Both the position numbers and the translations under genes were made by a program. The notes beneath the pieces were generated by a model. It was given only the letters and a program-made list of their open reading frames with translations, was not told where the DNA came from and made no database searches. From NCBI GenBank assembly GCA_013268835.1, contig JABFSX010000002.1:1-64000 (forward strand): a stretch of DNA of 64,000 bases, written 5' to 3'. This document shows positions 40,820-52,724 of this stretch, piece after piece; the stretch's first letter is position 1, and each line of letters begins with the position of its first letter. This DNA comes from Candidatus Altimarinota bacterium. Its GTDB lineage: Bacteria > Patescibacteriota > Gracilibacteria > BD1-5 > UBA2023.

Positions 40820-41086
40820 ATGAAAATCAAAGACTTAGATCAAAAGAAGCGAGTAAGTAACAGGCTGCGTCGCATAGAAGGACAACTTCGTGGAGTTATT
40901 CAGATGATAGAGGATGAAGCGGGAGTTCGAGAAATTATTCAGCAACTTTCAGCAGTTCGAAGTGCCCTTGGACAAGCTATCAATGAAGAAATTCTCTGTT
41001 CTATTGAGAAGGCAAGCGCTAAGAATGATCTTATTGCTGATAAAGATATGGAAGAAATACGAGAATTCTTGAAGATTATGAGATAG
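40820..41086 (+). CDS. CsoR/RcnR-family (DUF156) repressor lacking the usual metal ligands
   Basis: All-helical regulator of 88 residues. VSNRLRRIEGQLRGVIQMIE and IIQQLSAVRSALGQAI are the DUF156 signatures for DNA binding and tetramerisation. Aligned to CsoR, the Cys-His-Cys ligand positions are Val36, Ser61 and Ala65; a Cys sits at 60 instead. It may sense another signal or bind metal differently. The start at MKIKDL is preferred over one 23 codons upstream, which would overlap the promoter. No transporter gene follows. Confidence 0.85.
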   Translation: MKIKDLDQKKRVSNRLRRIEGQLRGVIQMIEDEAGVREIIQQLSAVRSALGQAINEEILCSIEKASAKNDLIADKDMEEIREFLKIMR

Positions 41087-41115
41087 GTTTTTTTATAAAA
41101 AATTTGCTTTTTTGA

Positions 41116-41145
41116 GAGTATCGATAGACTATCGATACTTTTTTT
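41116..41145 (+). terminator. terminator after the CsoR-like gene
   Basis: AGTATCGATAG and CTATCGATACT with a one-base centre, followed by a long T run; near-perfect palindrome. Confidence 0.85.
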
Positions 41146-41152
41146 ATATTTT

Positions 41153-41689
41153 ATGAATCTAAGATTTTGGTCGGTAGCTTTCTGGAAAGAAGCTTGATAC
41201 AATCTGAGTTCTTCTCCATATCTTGTTCGGAGACTTGTTTCTCTTGCTGATATTTCAGATGCTCATATTATTGTTGAGCTCTGAGCATGAGAATGACAGG
41301 TTACTGGGCATATTCTGGAAAAAAAATCTAAAAACACAAGATTGATTGTGATTGAAAATGATCATAATAAATTTCTTGAATTATCTCAGAAATATTGAGA
41401 ACAGTGTGAGATACACGAGATAAGTGCTGCTCATATTGATTCTATAGTAGACAAAAATTCTGTGGATGTTATTATATCGACTCTTCCACTTGGAAGTATT
41501 TCACATCCTGGTGTTGGGCATATTTTGGCTGCTGCAGAGTGAATTCTTAAAAAATGAGGGAAATTTATCCAATACCAGTATGTAATGGCAAATAAAAAAG
41601 ACGTAAAAAAATATTTTCATATCGATCATATCTATTGGGAGCCTCGAAATATAGGACCAACATTTATTTATGAGGCACATAAAAAATAA
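41153..41689 (+). CDS. SAM-dependent methyltransferase, phospholipid N-methyltransferase-like
   Basis: Protein of 178 residues. Motif I is IIVELGAGEGQVT at about 39-51, with three glycines (44, 46, 48) all encoded by TGA; motif II follows as LIVIENDH, then VDVIISTLPLGSI in place of motif IV, and GGKFIQYQYVM. The order and the LPLG segment resemble PmtA-like and rRNA dimethylase-like enzymes. Substrate uncertain. Directly after the CsoR-like gene and its terminator. Confidence 0.78.
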
Positions 41690-41987
41690 TTTGCTTTTTC
41701 TCTTATTTTTTTTATACTCATTTTCGGTTAAGCTATAACCTCAGTCATTTCTTGGAGAGTTCAGACGAGATCGGTCAGGATCAAATCTAAAATAATATAA
41801 CATATATCACTATCCTTATCTTGTATAAGATTTTTTTGTTTTCTATTTTGGAAAGCAAAAATATTTTTTTATGTATTTTAAGCTTTAAATGTCAATTCAA
41901 AATAGGGCAGATACTACGTTTTTCCTTTTTTTTCTCTCTAGTATTACTATACTTGCTTTGTTGCTTTATATTTTATAATTTTATTCT
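41690..41987. other. intergenic region of about 300 bases with small hairpins
   Basis: No reading frame of note with code 25. It contains a small hairpin CGGTTA-AGCTA-TAACC (about 41725-41741) and a GATC-rich segment after it. An AT-rich promoter-like stretch precedes the DUF2339 gene. I see no recognisable RNA family. Confidence 0.4.
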
Positions 41988-44000
41988 ATGTCAGAATCAT
42001 CAAGGCCAATTACTATCGATATGATAATTGCCAAATTTCTTCCGATTATTGGGGCTATTTTGTTCATTACTGGTCTTGGATATCTTATTTATACGAGCGT
42101 TTGGGATAGTTTGACTGTTATGATGCGACTTGGTGTTGGTTTTTTTGTTTCAGTTACGATCATCGGTACAGCTTTTTCCTTTTCTGAAAAACTCAAGTAT
42201 TTTGCTGATGTAGTTATGGGCTGAGGAATCCTTCTTCTTTATGGAACACTTCTCTATGGTTCTCGAACCACTGATATTGCTACACAGGCTGCAATACCTG
42301 AAGTAGCCACATTAGTATCGGCATTTATTTTTACACTTGGTGTTGCATACTTTGCTTCTCTTCGTAAATCTAAGGTTATTCTTGCTCTTGGTATGCTTGG
42401 TGCATACTTAACCCCATTTATACTTTGACAAAATGATAGTTGGGTAAAAGATATCTCATTTAATGCATATCTTATATATTTTTCTGCAGTAAATATAGTT
42501 ATTTTTTTTATGGGACGTGAGATTGCCGTATATGATCTTATCCCATTGAATTTATTCGGTCTTTTTTTCGGTACTTATACGTTACATTCACTTTCTTATT
42601 CTGGACTTATTCAGGCTGAACCAAGTTTTTTTACGAGTGAATCTTTCACAGTATTTCTACTCGTAGTTCTTGTAATTATGAGTATCGCTGGTATTGCTCT
42701 ATCTTCTCGATACTTTACAGAGAAAAAAGATGAAGTTAAACTTTCATTTGGTTATCTTGTGCCATTGGCTTGGTTTCTTATCCAAATGGATGCCCTTACT
42801 ACGCTTTCTATACCTACTCAAGTGGTTGCATTTCTTGTTATTGCTTTTGCCTACTTTATTTCTTGGTATATTCTTCGACCACTTGCTACAAGCCGATATC
42901 AACATATTGCAGTATATGCAGGAGGTATGATTTCTCTTGTTTTTGCCATAATTGCATTATTTCCAGAATTTAGCGTATATTCTAGTATTTTCATTGCTTA
43001 TATTGGATTGATATTTGCAGTAATATATGTACTTGATGGGAATAAATGAGAGCGTATACTTGCCAGTATATTATTTTCACTCTTTTGAGGATCTCTCGCA
43101 TTGATACATATATATGGCCAAAATAGTGATATTGTTACATATCCTACTATATTTGCTGTATTTTCTCTTGTTCCAGCAATATTGTTAGCTGTTTTAGTGA
43201 AGCTACAAGGACAGGCACCAAAATGAGTGAGTGATTTTGTTAATATTTATTCAGTTACTGCTACTGTCATTGCACTATTTATCATCATTATAAAATTTAT
43301 TCAGGTTATTGATTTTGGTTTTGCATTTTTTGTATTTCCTGGGTTTTTGATTGTTCTCTGGGTATTTCTTCATGGACCAGCCGTGCAGAATCGTGGTTCT
43401 CTTATGCGAATTGGAACAGTGCTTCTCTCTATAGGATTTTTTGGAAGTTTCTTTTACTTTATAGCAAATCTTGCACCACATGTTGCAGATGATGAATCCT
43501 TTTTCAAATGAGGGGCAATATTTGATAATTGGAATTTTATTAAGGGAGTATTTGCTGTAGCAACATATTTTATGGCTCTTTCTATTAGTCGTGAAATACA
43601 AAAGACTGAGAATGTGGATCGACCATCGTTCCTGCTTGTAATTATTGGTTATACGTCATTGTTACTACTTGTAAATTTTTCCATCATTACGATTTGTAAT
43701 GATCTCGGAATTGTTCTCGAAAGTGGAGGTCCTCGTGCTATTGGTACAACAATCTGGTGGATTATTCTTTCTATTTCGATGCTACTTGTTGGAATACATT
43801 TTGGTCGTGGATACAGAAGTGAAAAACTTCTTGGACTTATTCTCCTCCTTCTTACTATTGCTAAGATAGCCTTTTATGATCTTGCTACCATGGATATGGA
43901 TAAAAAAATCATTGTACTAATGGTAGTTGGTGGATTTATCATGATATTTTCATATTTTCTTCAAGTTAAAGGATATCTCAAAGATGAGAATTCAAAATAA
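41988..44000 (+). CDS. DUF2339-like polytopic membrane protein
   Basis: Protein of 670 residues with about 18 hydrophobic spans covering most of the length. IIAKFLPIIGAILFITGLGY, LLLYGTLLYGSR, VILALGMLGAYLTPF and a late FGRGYRSEKLLGLILLL match the DUF2339 pattern. Function unknown, an envelope protein. Standard code breaks it into at least four parts; all joins are TGA. It begins a plus-strand run to 51717. Confidence 0.78.
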
Positions 44001-44032
44001 TTATATAATTTTATTTCCATTTTTTCATTCGT

Positions 44033-44998
44033 ATGTCTTCGCATCGTCGTATCGTTCGTACTAATTCTAGCGAATCTGAAATTCCAGTACCAAAAATAAA
44101 TATAGGGAGTTCTATTTTAGGTTTTTTAAAATGAACCATATATATAGTATACCGTATAATACGAATTCTTTGGTACTGGTTTGAGAGAATATTTCTTATT
44201 GTATTTCTTTGTGTTCTTACTATTGGTCTTGCTTGGTGGCTATCACAGAAGCCCTCCTTATATCGTGATTGGGATCCTATTGATGCTACACTTCCTATAG
44301 TTTCATGGTCTGGAGATACTGCGAATATTTCTAATATTCGAGATTTTGAGTGGAAAACTAGTACAGGTTTTCTTTCTCGATTCCAAAATGGATCATATGC
44401 ACTTTCTGATTTGGAGGCAGTTTATTATATTATAACTCCTTTTTCCGATCGAGATGGACCAGCGCATACTATGCTTTCGTTTTCTTTTTCATGAGGTCGT
44501 CATTTAGCTATATCTGGAGAGATACGCAAGGAGAGAGGGGAGTCATTTAGTGCACTTTGATGAATATTAAATCAGTATGAGCTTAGTTATGTTGTTGCTA
44601 CAGAAGATGATATTATCAAGCTTCGTACAAATTATAGAAAAAACCAAGTATACATGTATCCTATACAAGTAGAAAAAGAGAAGATTCAACTTCTTTTTAG
44701 ATCTATGCTTATACGTGCAGATAAACTTTCTCGTGAACCAGAATTTTATAATACTATTTGGAATAATTGTACTACAAGTATCCTGAATCATGCCAATGCA
44801 CTTCGTAATGATAAACTGGATGGATGAAAATATACAATACTTCCATCTCATTCTGATGAACTTGTATATTCAGCTGGATTAATCAATACCAAGTTATCTC
44901 CAGGAGATGCACGATCATATTATCGTATTGATGAACTTGCCCGATCAATAAGCGGGGAAGTGGATTTCTCTACAATAATCCGTAAGACAATTAAGTAG
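44033..44998 (+). CDS. DUF4105-like membrane-anchored protein
   Basis: Protein of 321 residues. One or two membrane spans near 46-75 are followed by a domain with NIRDFEW, HTMLSFSF, LAISGEIRKERGESFSAL, YVVATEDDIIKLRTNYR, VYMYPIQVEKEK and FYNTIWNNCTTSIL. The NNCTT segment suggests a Cys-containing active site as in DUF4105 proteins, which have an NlpC/P60-related look. Thirty-two bases after the DUF2339 gene. Confidence 0.78.
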
Positions 44999-45029
44999 CC
45001 ATTTATTTTTTATTAACGACATTTGATGT

Positions 45030-48000
45030 ATGAAAAAAATTCTTTCTTTTATTCTTCTTCTTGGATTGTTTTCGACAATAGTATCTCCTCTGTATGCACT
45101 TATGGCACCAGCAGAAGATCGGGCAAGTCCATCAAATATGGTTTTATCTTCTGAAAAGGCCATGATGCCCTTACCTCCAATTAAGAAAAATAATTCAGAT
45201 ATTGAATACCCAAAAGGAGATGACTTTATCAAATTAAAACAACTTATTGAAGTAAATTTTTCTAAATCAGAAAATCAATATAAGTATAATTGTATAGCAA
45301 ATGGGAGTCTTTGTCCTAATTATAAATATACAAGTATTACTGAGAAGGCAATAAAATTCATTGTTCTTAAAACATATCTTGGTAATGAAGAGTTTTACAA
45401 TACATTATTTATTAATACACAGTCCTATAGTGATATTTCAGATAAAAAGAATATACAAAGAGTTCTAAAAAGTATTCCATTTGGTTCAAATGTTCCTGAC
45501 TGGAAAACATTTGGATTTTGAAACTCAATTGGTTCTGATTTACTTGAGGCAAGTTTTGGTGTAAATTTTTCTGAAAATACCCCTAGTGGTATGCTTGGAG
45601 TTATTGATCAAAAAATAAAAGAACTAAAAAGAAACAATTGTTTAAAAAAAGAAACTATAAATAGTATTTGTTATACGGATACTATTTCCAATTTATATCT
45701 TCCTACTTTGGAAGAATTAAATAAGGAGACTATCTATCTTAATCGAAATTTTGTAAATATCAAAACGCTTAAGGATGAATTTGAATATATAACAAAAGGC
45801 TTAGAAGCAGCTAAATCAATCGCTGATGAATTTGTTATGACTTCTGCCTGACAAAAATGAACTCTTCCTTGTATTTTAGAAGATGCAACTGATAAGGATT
45901 GTATAGATGTACTGGGTGCACTCAAAGAGCTAGAAACAAAAGCATTGATTCCATATCTTCTTAAAAATAAAAAATATCCAAATACATTGGATCAGATTGT
46001 GACAGATGTTCCAAATAAATTATTGAAAATAATCTCAACAAATTTTTCTTATAAAAGGATAAGTGAATTATGAAATGAAGATTATGAAATTCGTTATATT
46101 GGACATGGTAGTATGCCATATGTCTGAACAATAGTAGCTCAATCTCAATGAGATATTAACTTAAAAAAGGATAATAGTATTTCTTCAAAGAAATCAGTTT
46201 CTTTTGAGGAACCAACTTATATTCTTCGGTATAAAAAGAATACTTATACTCTTGAAGAGGCAAAAAAAGAAATAGAAAAACAAGATAGTTCAGCTGAAGA
46301 ATTTCTTGTAAAAAGTACTATTCAACAATGAGAACTTCCTTGTAAGACATCTACTGAGTATCTTGTTCGATCACAGTGTACTGCGGCTTTGTCGTGACTT
46401 CTCGAAGTTCAGACAGCACTTGCAGCATATCAAGTTGATACAGCAGATTTTCCAACTACAGTTGATAAATTAAATCAATATCTTGCTAAATTTCCTCAGT
46501 CATTTAAGGATAATTTTTCATATAAATTTATTAAAAATGAAGGTACATCTTCTGATTATGAGATTCGTTATATAGGACATATTGGCGAATGAAATACGCA
46601 AGTAGAAAATAAAAAAGATTATAAAGCAATGATGTCGGGCTCAATATTGCCTGAGATACCTGCGATATTTTCACATGTTCCTGCAGATAGTATGGTTCTA
46701 TATATAAAGAATCCTGAGAATTTATTGGATATTTTAAATCAAAAATCGAATACTTCGAATCGAATTTCCGGAATAGATATCTCGGAGAGTATAAAGGGAT
46801 TTGTGAAGACATTTTTCGAGATTAATGAGTTTGATCAGATAGAGAAAAATCTCAAAAATGAAATGGCTATTGTAGTAAATAATCTTGATGCTACAGCTCC
46901 TGATATTATTTTTATCCTTTCTGAATCAGATCGTGAGGCTCTAGCACCAACAGCAAAGGCTCGTGTTGTTGGATCAAAAGATGGTTTTATTTTTATTGCA
47001 AGTTCAAAAGAATCACTTGAATATGTGATGAATCTTTCATCTTCAAAGAGTCTAAAGGAAGCACCTGATTTCCACTATGTTTGGTGGAAAAAATCGGGAA
47101 TTATTAAAGATGCTTTTGTATTTGTTGGTGATTTATTTTTTGAAAAAATTATTTCTTTTGAAACATATCTAGTACACTATCGTAAGTATCGAGATTATAG
47201 TCGTCTTGGAATGTTACAGGAACTTCTTTGGTCATATGAAGATGCTTTTGGAAAGAGTGTTTCAGATCTTTCAGAATTGAATACGTATGGAATATCTACT
47301 TTAACAGGAGAGGTACTTTCTGAATATGCTATTATCGATGGTCTTGTAACTCATAATAATGTTGGAACTCTTAAGTCTGTTAAAACACTCCCTGAGGCTC
47401 ATTATGACCTTTCAAAAATTTCAAGAAAAGAGGTAGAAGATTATAAGTATAATGTACTTAAATATCGAGAAATATGGCAAGCATCTTTAGATCCTATGGG
47501 GATTGTACTTAATCGGTATGGTGATGGTATGGAGATTGATTTTTTTATGACACCAATCCCAGCATCTTCTGATAGAGATCTACAAGAAATTCAGAATATT
47601 TTTGAATGAGTAACAAAGGATTCATTGGATTTTGTTTCAAATTCAAAAATTCGAATGGGGCTTATATCTTTTGTATTTGGATTCGATCCAAAAAAATTCC
47701 AAGAAAAAATTCAATCAAATAAAGAAATTGGAAATGATTTTTCATCTTTTAGTAAGCAGATTATAGATGGTAAAAATATATTTGATTATCTTGGTGGTGA
47801 GTTTGCTTTTTCTATTGGTAGTCTTGATCCTGATATATTTGAAGGATGGAATGTAGATAAAGTTGATATGTATGCTTCGGTAGAAGTAGTGAATGAGGAA
47901 AAATGAAAGGAGCTCATTGAGCTTTTGAAAAAGAGAATACTTTGAACACTTAGTCCTGATGAATCTGAAGATAGCGCACCAATAATAAAAATGTTTATGA

Positions 48001-49058
48001 AGCCTCTTATAGAGGACTATAAAGAAAAAAAGATTTATTATGTCGAAGCAATACCTGTTCCATTTTTTTGAAAAATGGGAATGGCATATACATTTGTTGA
48101 TAATTTCTTTGTTGTTGGATTGAATCGTTCTACTATTCGTAATGTTATCGATGCGTCTCTTTCATGAGATGAAAGAAAAGAAAGTATCACTAATAATGAG
48201 TCTCTCGCTTCATGAACATTTTTCGCAACTCTATTTGATGGCGTAAATTTCAGCAAGGAACTCAAGAATCTTTATGAGAAGAACGAAAGTACTCTTTCTC
48301 GAAATTTGTGATCTGATATTGCTGATAATTTTGATTATGTTCCATTGGTTTCTGCTTACTATAGTTCGGAGGATCGCAATAGGCGTCTTGAACAAAAATG
48401 AATTCCATTTCATTATTCTTTTGGTGCTATTACACTTGATGGAAAAGATGGAAATATCATGATTACTCTTGATGAAAAACAATTAAGTAATCTTTCAGGT
48501 ACAGTGCTCCAGAATTGGGAAAATCTTAAAAAAGATCCATTATTTCCTCAGGCAGTTCTGACAGAAAAATGAGTACCATTAGAAACATTTCTATCACTTA
48601 AAAATCTTAAGGATTTTGTTTGATTAAATACTATTATTCAGTTGGAAAATGCTCTGAATGGGTCAGAATCGTTATTACGGAATGTAACTTTTGGTATGAA
48701 TATTGGAAATGATGAAATTGGATTTAAGCTTCGAATATTTCGAGAAAATGGCATCATGGCTACAATTCACCAAAGTGTTCCCGTATCATCTGACATATGG
48801 ATTATTGGAGGAATGGTTATTATGATTATTTTTCTTGGAGTACTGGTTATTATTGTGCAACGTAAATCAGAAAATCTTCCAATAGAAACAACAACTGAAA
48901 ATATTCCAGAAAATCCTATATCATCAGAAATTCCTCAAGATATCCCTAATGACTTACAATCAAAAGATATTTCATCTTTTGAAAATATGCCTAAGTCTGA
49001 AAATATACTTATAGAGGGAACAGAGAATACTACCCCGGATTCATCTTTAGAAAAATAA
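45030..49058 (+). CDS. giant exported protein with internal duplication and C-terminal membrane anchor
   Basis: Protein of 1342 residues. A Sec signal (MKKILSFILLLGLFSTIVSP) starts it, and a single span at about 1257-1279 (WIIGGMVIMIIFLGVLVIIV) precedes a Glu/Pro/Ser-rich tail. Two related segments, near residues 305-360 and 465-517, both end in DYEIRYIGH. The later part has IPAIFSHVPADSMVLYIKNP, reminiscent of DUF3352-type repeats, unproven. All breaks are TGA; several dozen occur. It is followed by an ABC ATPase and permease, which may act on it. Confidence 0.72.
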
Positions 49059-49064
49059 AAATAC

Positions 49065-49685
49065 ATGCAAAAAAATCGTTTGATTCATATAAAAAATCTA
49101 TCATATTCTTATGGATCTGTAGTTTTATTTCGAGATATATCGTTTGATATTTGTATCTCTGGATTATACCTGATATCTGGGCCATCAGGAGTATGAAAAA
49201 CAACCCTTTTATCACTGATTTGAGGTATTTCTTCGCCAGAGAAGGGAATTATAGAATATGATTCTATCCTCTCACCACGAGAGAGAGGGTTTGGTTATGC
49301 TCTTATTGATGGTCCTTTTTTTGAGACACTCTCAGTACGGGAAAATATTTTCCTCCTTGAAAATTTTGCAGGAGTAAAAATTGATATGCATTATTATAGG
49401 GAGCTTCTTAATTATTTTGAAATTGAGGCTCTTGAATTTTCTCCACTTATTTCACTCTCTGCCTGACAACGGGAACGGGTAAATTGTATCCGAGCTCATA
49501 TCCACAAACCAAAAGTAGTTATTCTTGATGAACCAGGATCAAATCTTGATGCTCATCTCTTTGATAAAATGGTTTCTTTTGTACAGAAAAATATCCAAGA
49601 AAATCATACTGCATATGTGATCGTATCACATGATACAAGATTTATCCAGATTGCCTCGGAACACATAGAACTTACGCCACAATAA
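49065..49685 (+). CDS. ABC transporter ATP-binding protein (LolD/MacB/FtsE type)
   Basis: Protein of 206 residues. Walker A is GPSGVGKTT at 39-47 with Gly44 encoded by TGA; the signature is LSAGQRER with its Gly also TGA; Walker B VVILDEPGSNLD; the switch His in IVSHD. Small stand-alone ATPase of the type that pairs with FtsX-like permeases, and one follows one base after its stop. Six bases after the giant exported protein gene. Confidence 0.93.
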
Positions 49686-49686
49686 A

Positions 49687-50886
49687 ATGATTTCTTTTTT
49701 CCTCTCTTACATTCGTTCTCATCTTTTTCGAAGTATTTCGATGTTTTTTGTTTCTTGTATCTGTGTTATTTCACTCACAGTTCTTTTTTTCTTTTATCAA
49801 AATATTGTAGGGGCACTTTCACATTATAGCTACAATACTGTTGATGAACGGCGATTCACACTTCGAAGTGATACGAATTTTTTTACTCTTTTTTCGAGGA
49901 ATGCATCTGGACTTCCGAGCACGCTTGTATCTGAGTTAGAGTCATCATCTTGATTTGATCGAATCCAATCTTTTTCACTTGTAGAGATTCCAGTACTCGC
50001 TAAATTTTCTCTATTTTCATTCTGACTTGAGACAGATATTCCTGTATTTTCTGTTACTGATTCTGCTCTTACATGAGCAGTGCTCCCGATAGGAATATCA
50101 AGATCAATGGTCGATTTTTATAATATTCAATTCGCTGGAAGCTCTCCGATGTTCCCCAAGGTTACAGAATCATTTCTTCTTGGGCAATCAGTGAAGGTGA
50201 CTTTTGGGGCTTCGAAGATATTTCCATCACTTTCGCATATTGCAACACCAATAGATGGTTCTATCGTACGAATTGGTGATGACTTCCCGGGTTTTTGAAT
50301 TGTTATTCCAGAGAGTGTAGTAAAAAAGAAAATGCAGGAAACTTGATATGCACTCGCTGCACCATACAAGATTGTTGCCTACATGAAGGATGTTCGTGAT
50401 CGAGGAGAAGTTGAGGAAAAATATACTGCTTATCATCCAGAATTTGATATAGATAGTATCAAAAAAACTCAGGAAAAAATCTTCTATCTTAGAAGTGTAT
50501 TTCTCGGTATTTCATTTTTTATTGCTTCTATTCTTGGAATATTTTTTGTATTTCTTTTATTTTCATTTTTTCGTGAACGACGAGATGTATTTCGGATTGT
50601 GTATATTTTTTGACTTTCAGGTATTCGGGCAAGGATTTTGACTCTTGCAGAGCCAATATTTCTTTTGATTTTTTGAGGAATTATAGGTTCTATTTTGAGT
50701 TATTTTGTGAGCTCATTTCTTGTAACTCGATGAAGTATTGAGTTATTAAACCGAGGTATTTCTTATATATTACTTCCTGTGCAAGTCTCCTCTATAATGG
50801 TAATATGGATTTCAATATGAATTATTTTTACTACAATTATTGTTATTTTAGAATATTTTTGGAGAAAAAAATCTCTTATGAGGTAG
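49687..50886 (+). CDS. FtsX-like ABC permease
   Basis: Protein of 399 residues with one N-terminal span (about 15-40), a periplasmic-type domain of about 220 residues, and three C-terminal spans (LGISFFIASILGIFFVFLLF, ILTLAEPIFLLIFGG, SIMVIWISIGIIFTTIIV). FRERRDVFRIVYIFGLSG before the third span is typical of MacB/FtsX permeases. Together with the ATPase it likely moves or releases a substrate at the membrane rather than across it. Confidence 0.85.
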
Positions 50887-50904
50887 TATTTATTTAATAA
50901 AATT

Positions 50905-51717
50905 ATGAAAAAATTCTTTATCATCGTGTTTGGAATCATAGCTTTTTTGTATGTGAGTACTTGTATACTTGTTTTTGTATATCAAAAAAATCTTATACTG
51001 TTCCCATCTCAGAAAATTCGATCTCTTCCTGCTGATACAAATCTTCAAGAGATAACAATTGTTACGAGTGATAATATTCGACTGAATGCCTGGTATATCG
51101 ATAATAAGAGCAATACGACGATTATATTTTTCCATGGAAATGGTGGTAATATCTATAATAATCAAGAACGTATCACGTTATTTCAATCCCTCTGAGTCAA
51201 TGCTCTGATGATCGATTATCGTGGATATGGAAAGAGTGAAGGAGAGATAATGAAAGAAATTGATATTTATATGGATGGTGAGAGTGCCTATAATTATGTA
51301 GTTCAGCGTGGAACAAAACCGGAGAATATCGTTATCTGGGGACAATCTCTCGGTGGAGCAATAGCCATCAATACGGCACAAAATAAGCCGATTCTCTGAA
51401 CGATTATCGAATCTACTTTTACCTCTTTGGATGAGAAATCTGCAGAACTCTATTGGTTCTTACCGACTCGTCTGATGCTCCAATTCCACTTCAAGAATAA
51501 TGCAAAAATAAAAAATATCACATCACCAATTCTTGTAATTCATAGTTCAGATGATGAGATGTTCAATATAAAAAATGGAAAGAAACTCTTTGAAATTGCG
51601 AATAATCCAAAAGAATTCATCGAGACGAAGGGATCTCATAATGGAGGATTTAGTAAATCTTATGAGATGTATAAGGAGAATTTGGAAAAGTTTTTGAAGA
51701 TCAATGTTGGTAAATAG
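50905..51717 (+). CDS. membrane-anchored alpha/beta hydrolase
   Basis: Protein of 270 residues. N-terminal anchor (4-27). Oxyanion FFHGNGGN, nucleophile Ser in IVIWGQSLGGAIA, acid in IHSSDDEMF and His in TKGSHNGGF form a complete triad. It resembles the BEM46/YqkD-type serine hydrolases. Substrate unknown. Last gene of the 41988-51717 run, closed by a terminator. Confidence 0.9.
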
Positions 51718-51723
51718 ATTAAA

Positions 51724-51755
51724 TAAAATCCCCAGAAATTGGGGATTTTATTTTT
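51724..51755. terminator. bidirectional terminator
   Basis: AAAATCCCC and GGGGATTTT around a seven-base loop, with T run; between convergent genes. Confidence 0.88.
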
Positions 51756-52350
51756 AAGATTTATTAGTTCAATAGAATTTAATTCTATTGAGAATTTGAA
51801 ATCAAATATAATTATTTTTTTTATAAGTTTTATTATAATCGTAGTATACATTCCAATAACTCATAATTCTTTTTTCCACCTTTTTAAAATAAATTTGATT
51901 AGCTTTATAATATTTATGATATTCTTCAATGTTATTTTCATTGATTTGAGCATCAATTATAGGGAAAAGTTCTATTACATACTCAGACAATAATTGCACA
52001 ACATATGGAATAGTAAAATTTTTATTACTTCAACTTAATTTCCTTAGCATTTCTTCACGTATATATCAATCATGGTGTCTGGAATATAAACATGCGAGCA
52101 TTATTTTTTGTTGATCACTTAAAGATTGTATTTTCCAAGTGGAAATTTTATTAAAATACACCCTATAAGGAATAATGAAGTTTTCATTATCAACAGATAC
52201 TTGAATTTTATTATGTACTGAATAGTCATTAAATTTTATTAGTGATGCAATTATTATTGCATCCTCTTTTAAAGAAAATGGAAAGCACTTAATAACTGCT
52301 TGTCTTTTGGATCAATCTTTATCGTAAAGAAAGTTATTTATAAAATTCAT
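51754..52350 (-). CDS. hypothetical protein, 198 residues
   Basis: Charged protein without signal peptide or span, rich in Asn, Tyr, Lys and Ile, and with more A-T-rich codon use than its neighbours. Segments: FLYDKDGSKRQAVIKCF, SLKEDAIIIASLIKFND, HHDGYIREEMLRKLSGSN, YVVQLLSEYVIELFPII. Only three or four TGA codons. Not recognised. Its isolation, flanked by a terminator and a noncoding stretch with an odd composition, could mean recent acquisition. Confidence 0.6.
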
Positions 52351-52724
52351 AATAGTTTTTTAACTTTAATATTTTAATTATATGAATGAATATAGTTATT
52401 CAACTATTTTCTCTATAAGAGTTTGAATTTCTTTTACAGATATAGAATTCTGTACTTTTTATAGAAAAAGTACCAAAACTATTGGGAAGAGAAAAACTGC
52501 CCCTTTGCGACTCTGTCGCATTGGAAATACCCTTGGGGTACGGTAGCTTTGCTCATCTGATTTCCTTTTTCATCTGACTCAAACAGTTTCTCTCCCCAAA
52601 CCCCCTGAGTTCATTGCTATTCGATTTTTATCGTTTACACAATCGCGAAATTTCAAAAATCTTTTGACTTTCTCTTGACTCGCACTACTCTAAAAACCAA
52701 TTCATCCTATAAGTGTACTTGAAT
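52351..52724. other. noncoding region with a hairpin and the probable topA promoter
   Basis: No supported gene in either strand with code 25. It holds a palindrome GTACTTTTTATAGAAAAAGTAC (52453-52474 approximately), a relatively GC-rich stretch (52495-52620) with CCCTTTGCGACTCTGTCGCA, and a candidate promoter TTGACT-16-TACTCT (52664-52691) before topA. The GC-rich stretch could be a gene remnant or a dispersed repeat. Confidence 0.4.

Noticed and set aside
41690-41987. A structured RNA such as SRP RNA, 6S or tmRNA
   Set aside because: No diagnostic conserved loops were found; only small hairpins. Listed as noncoding.
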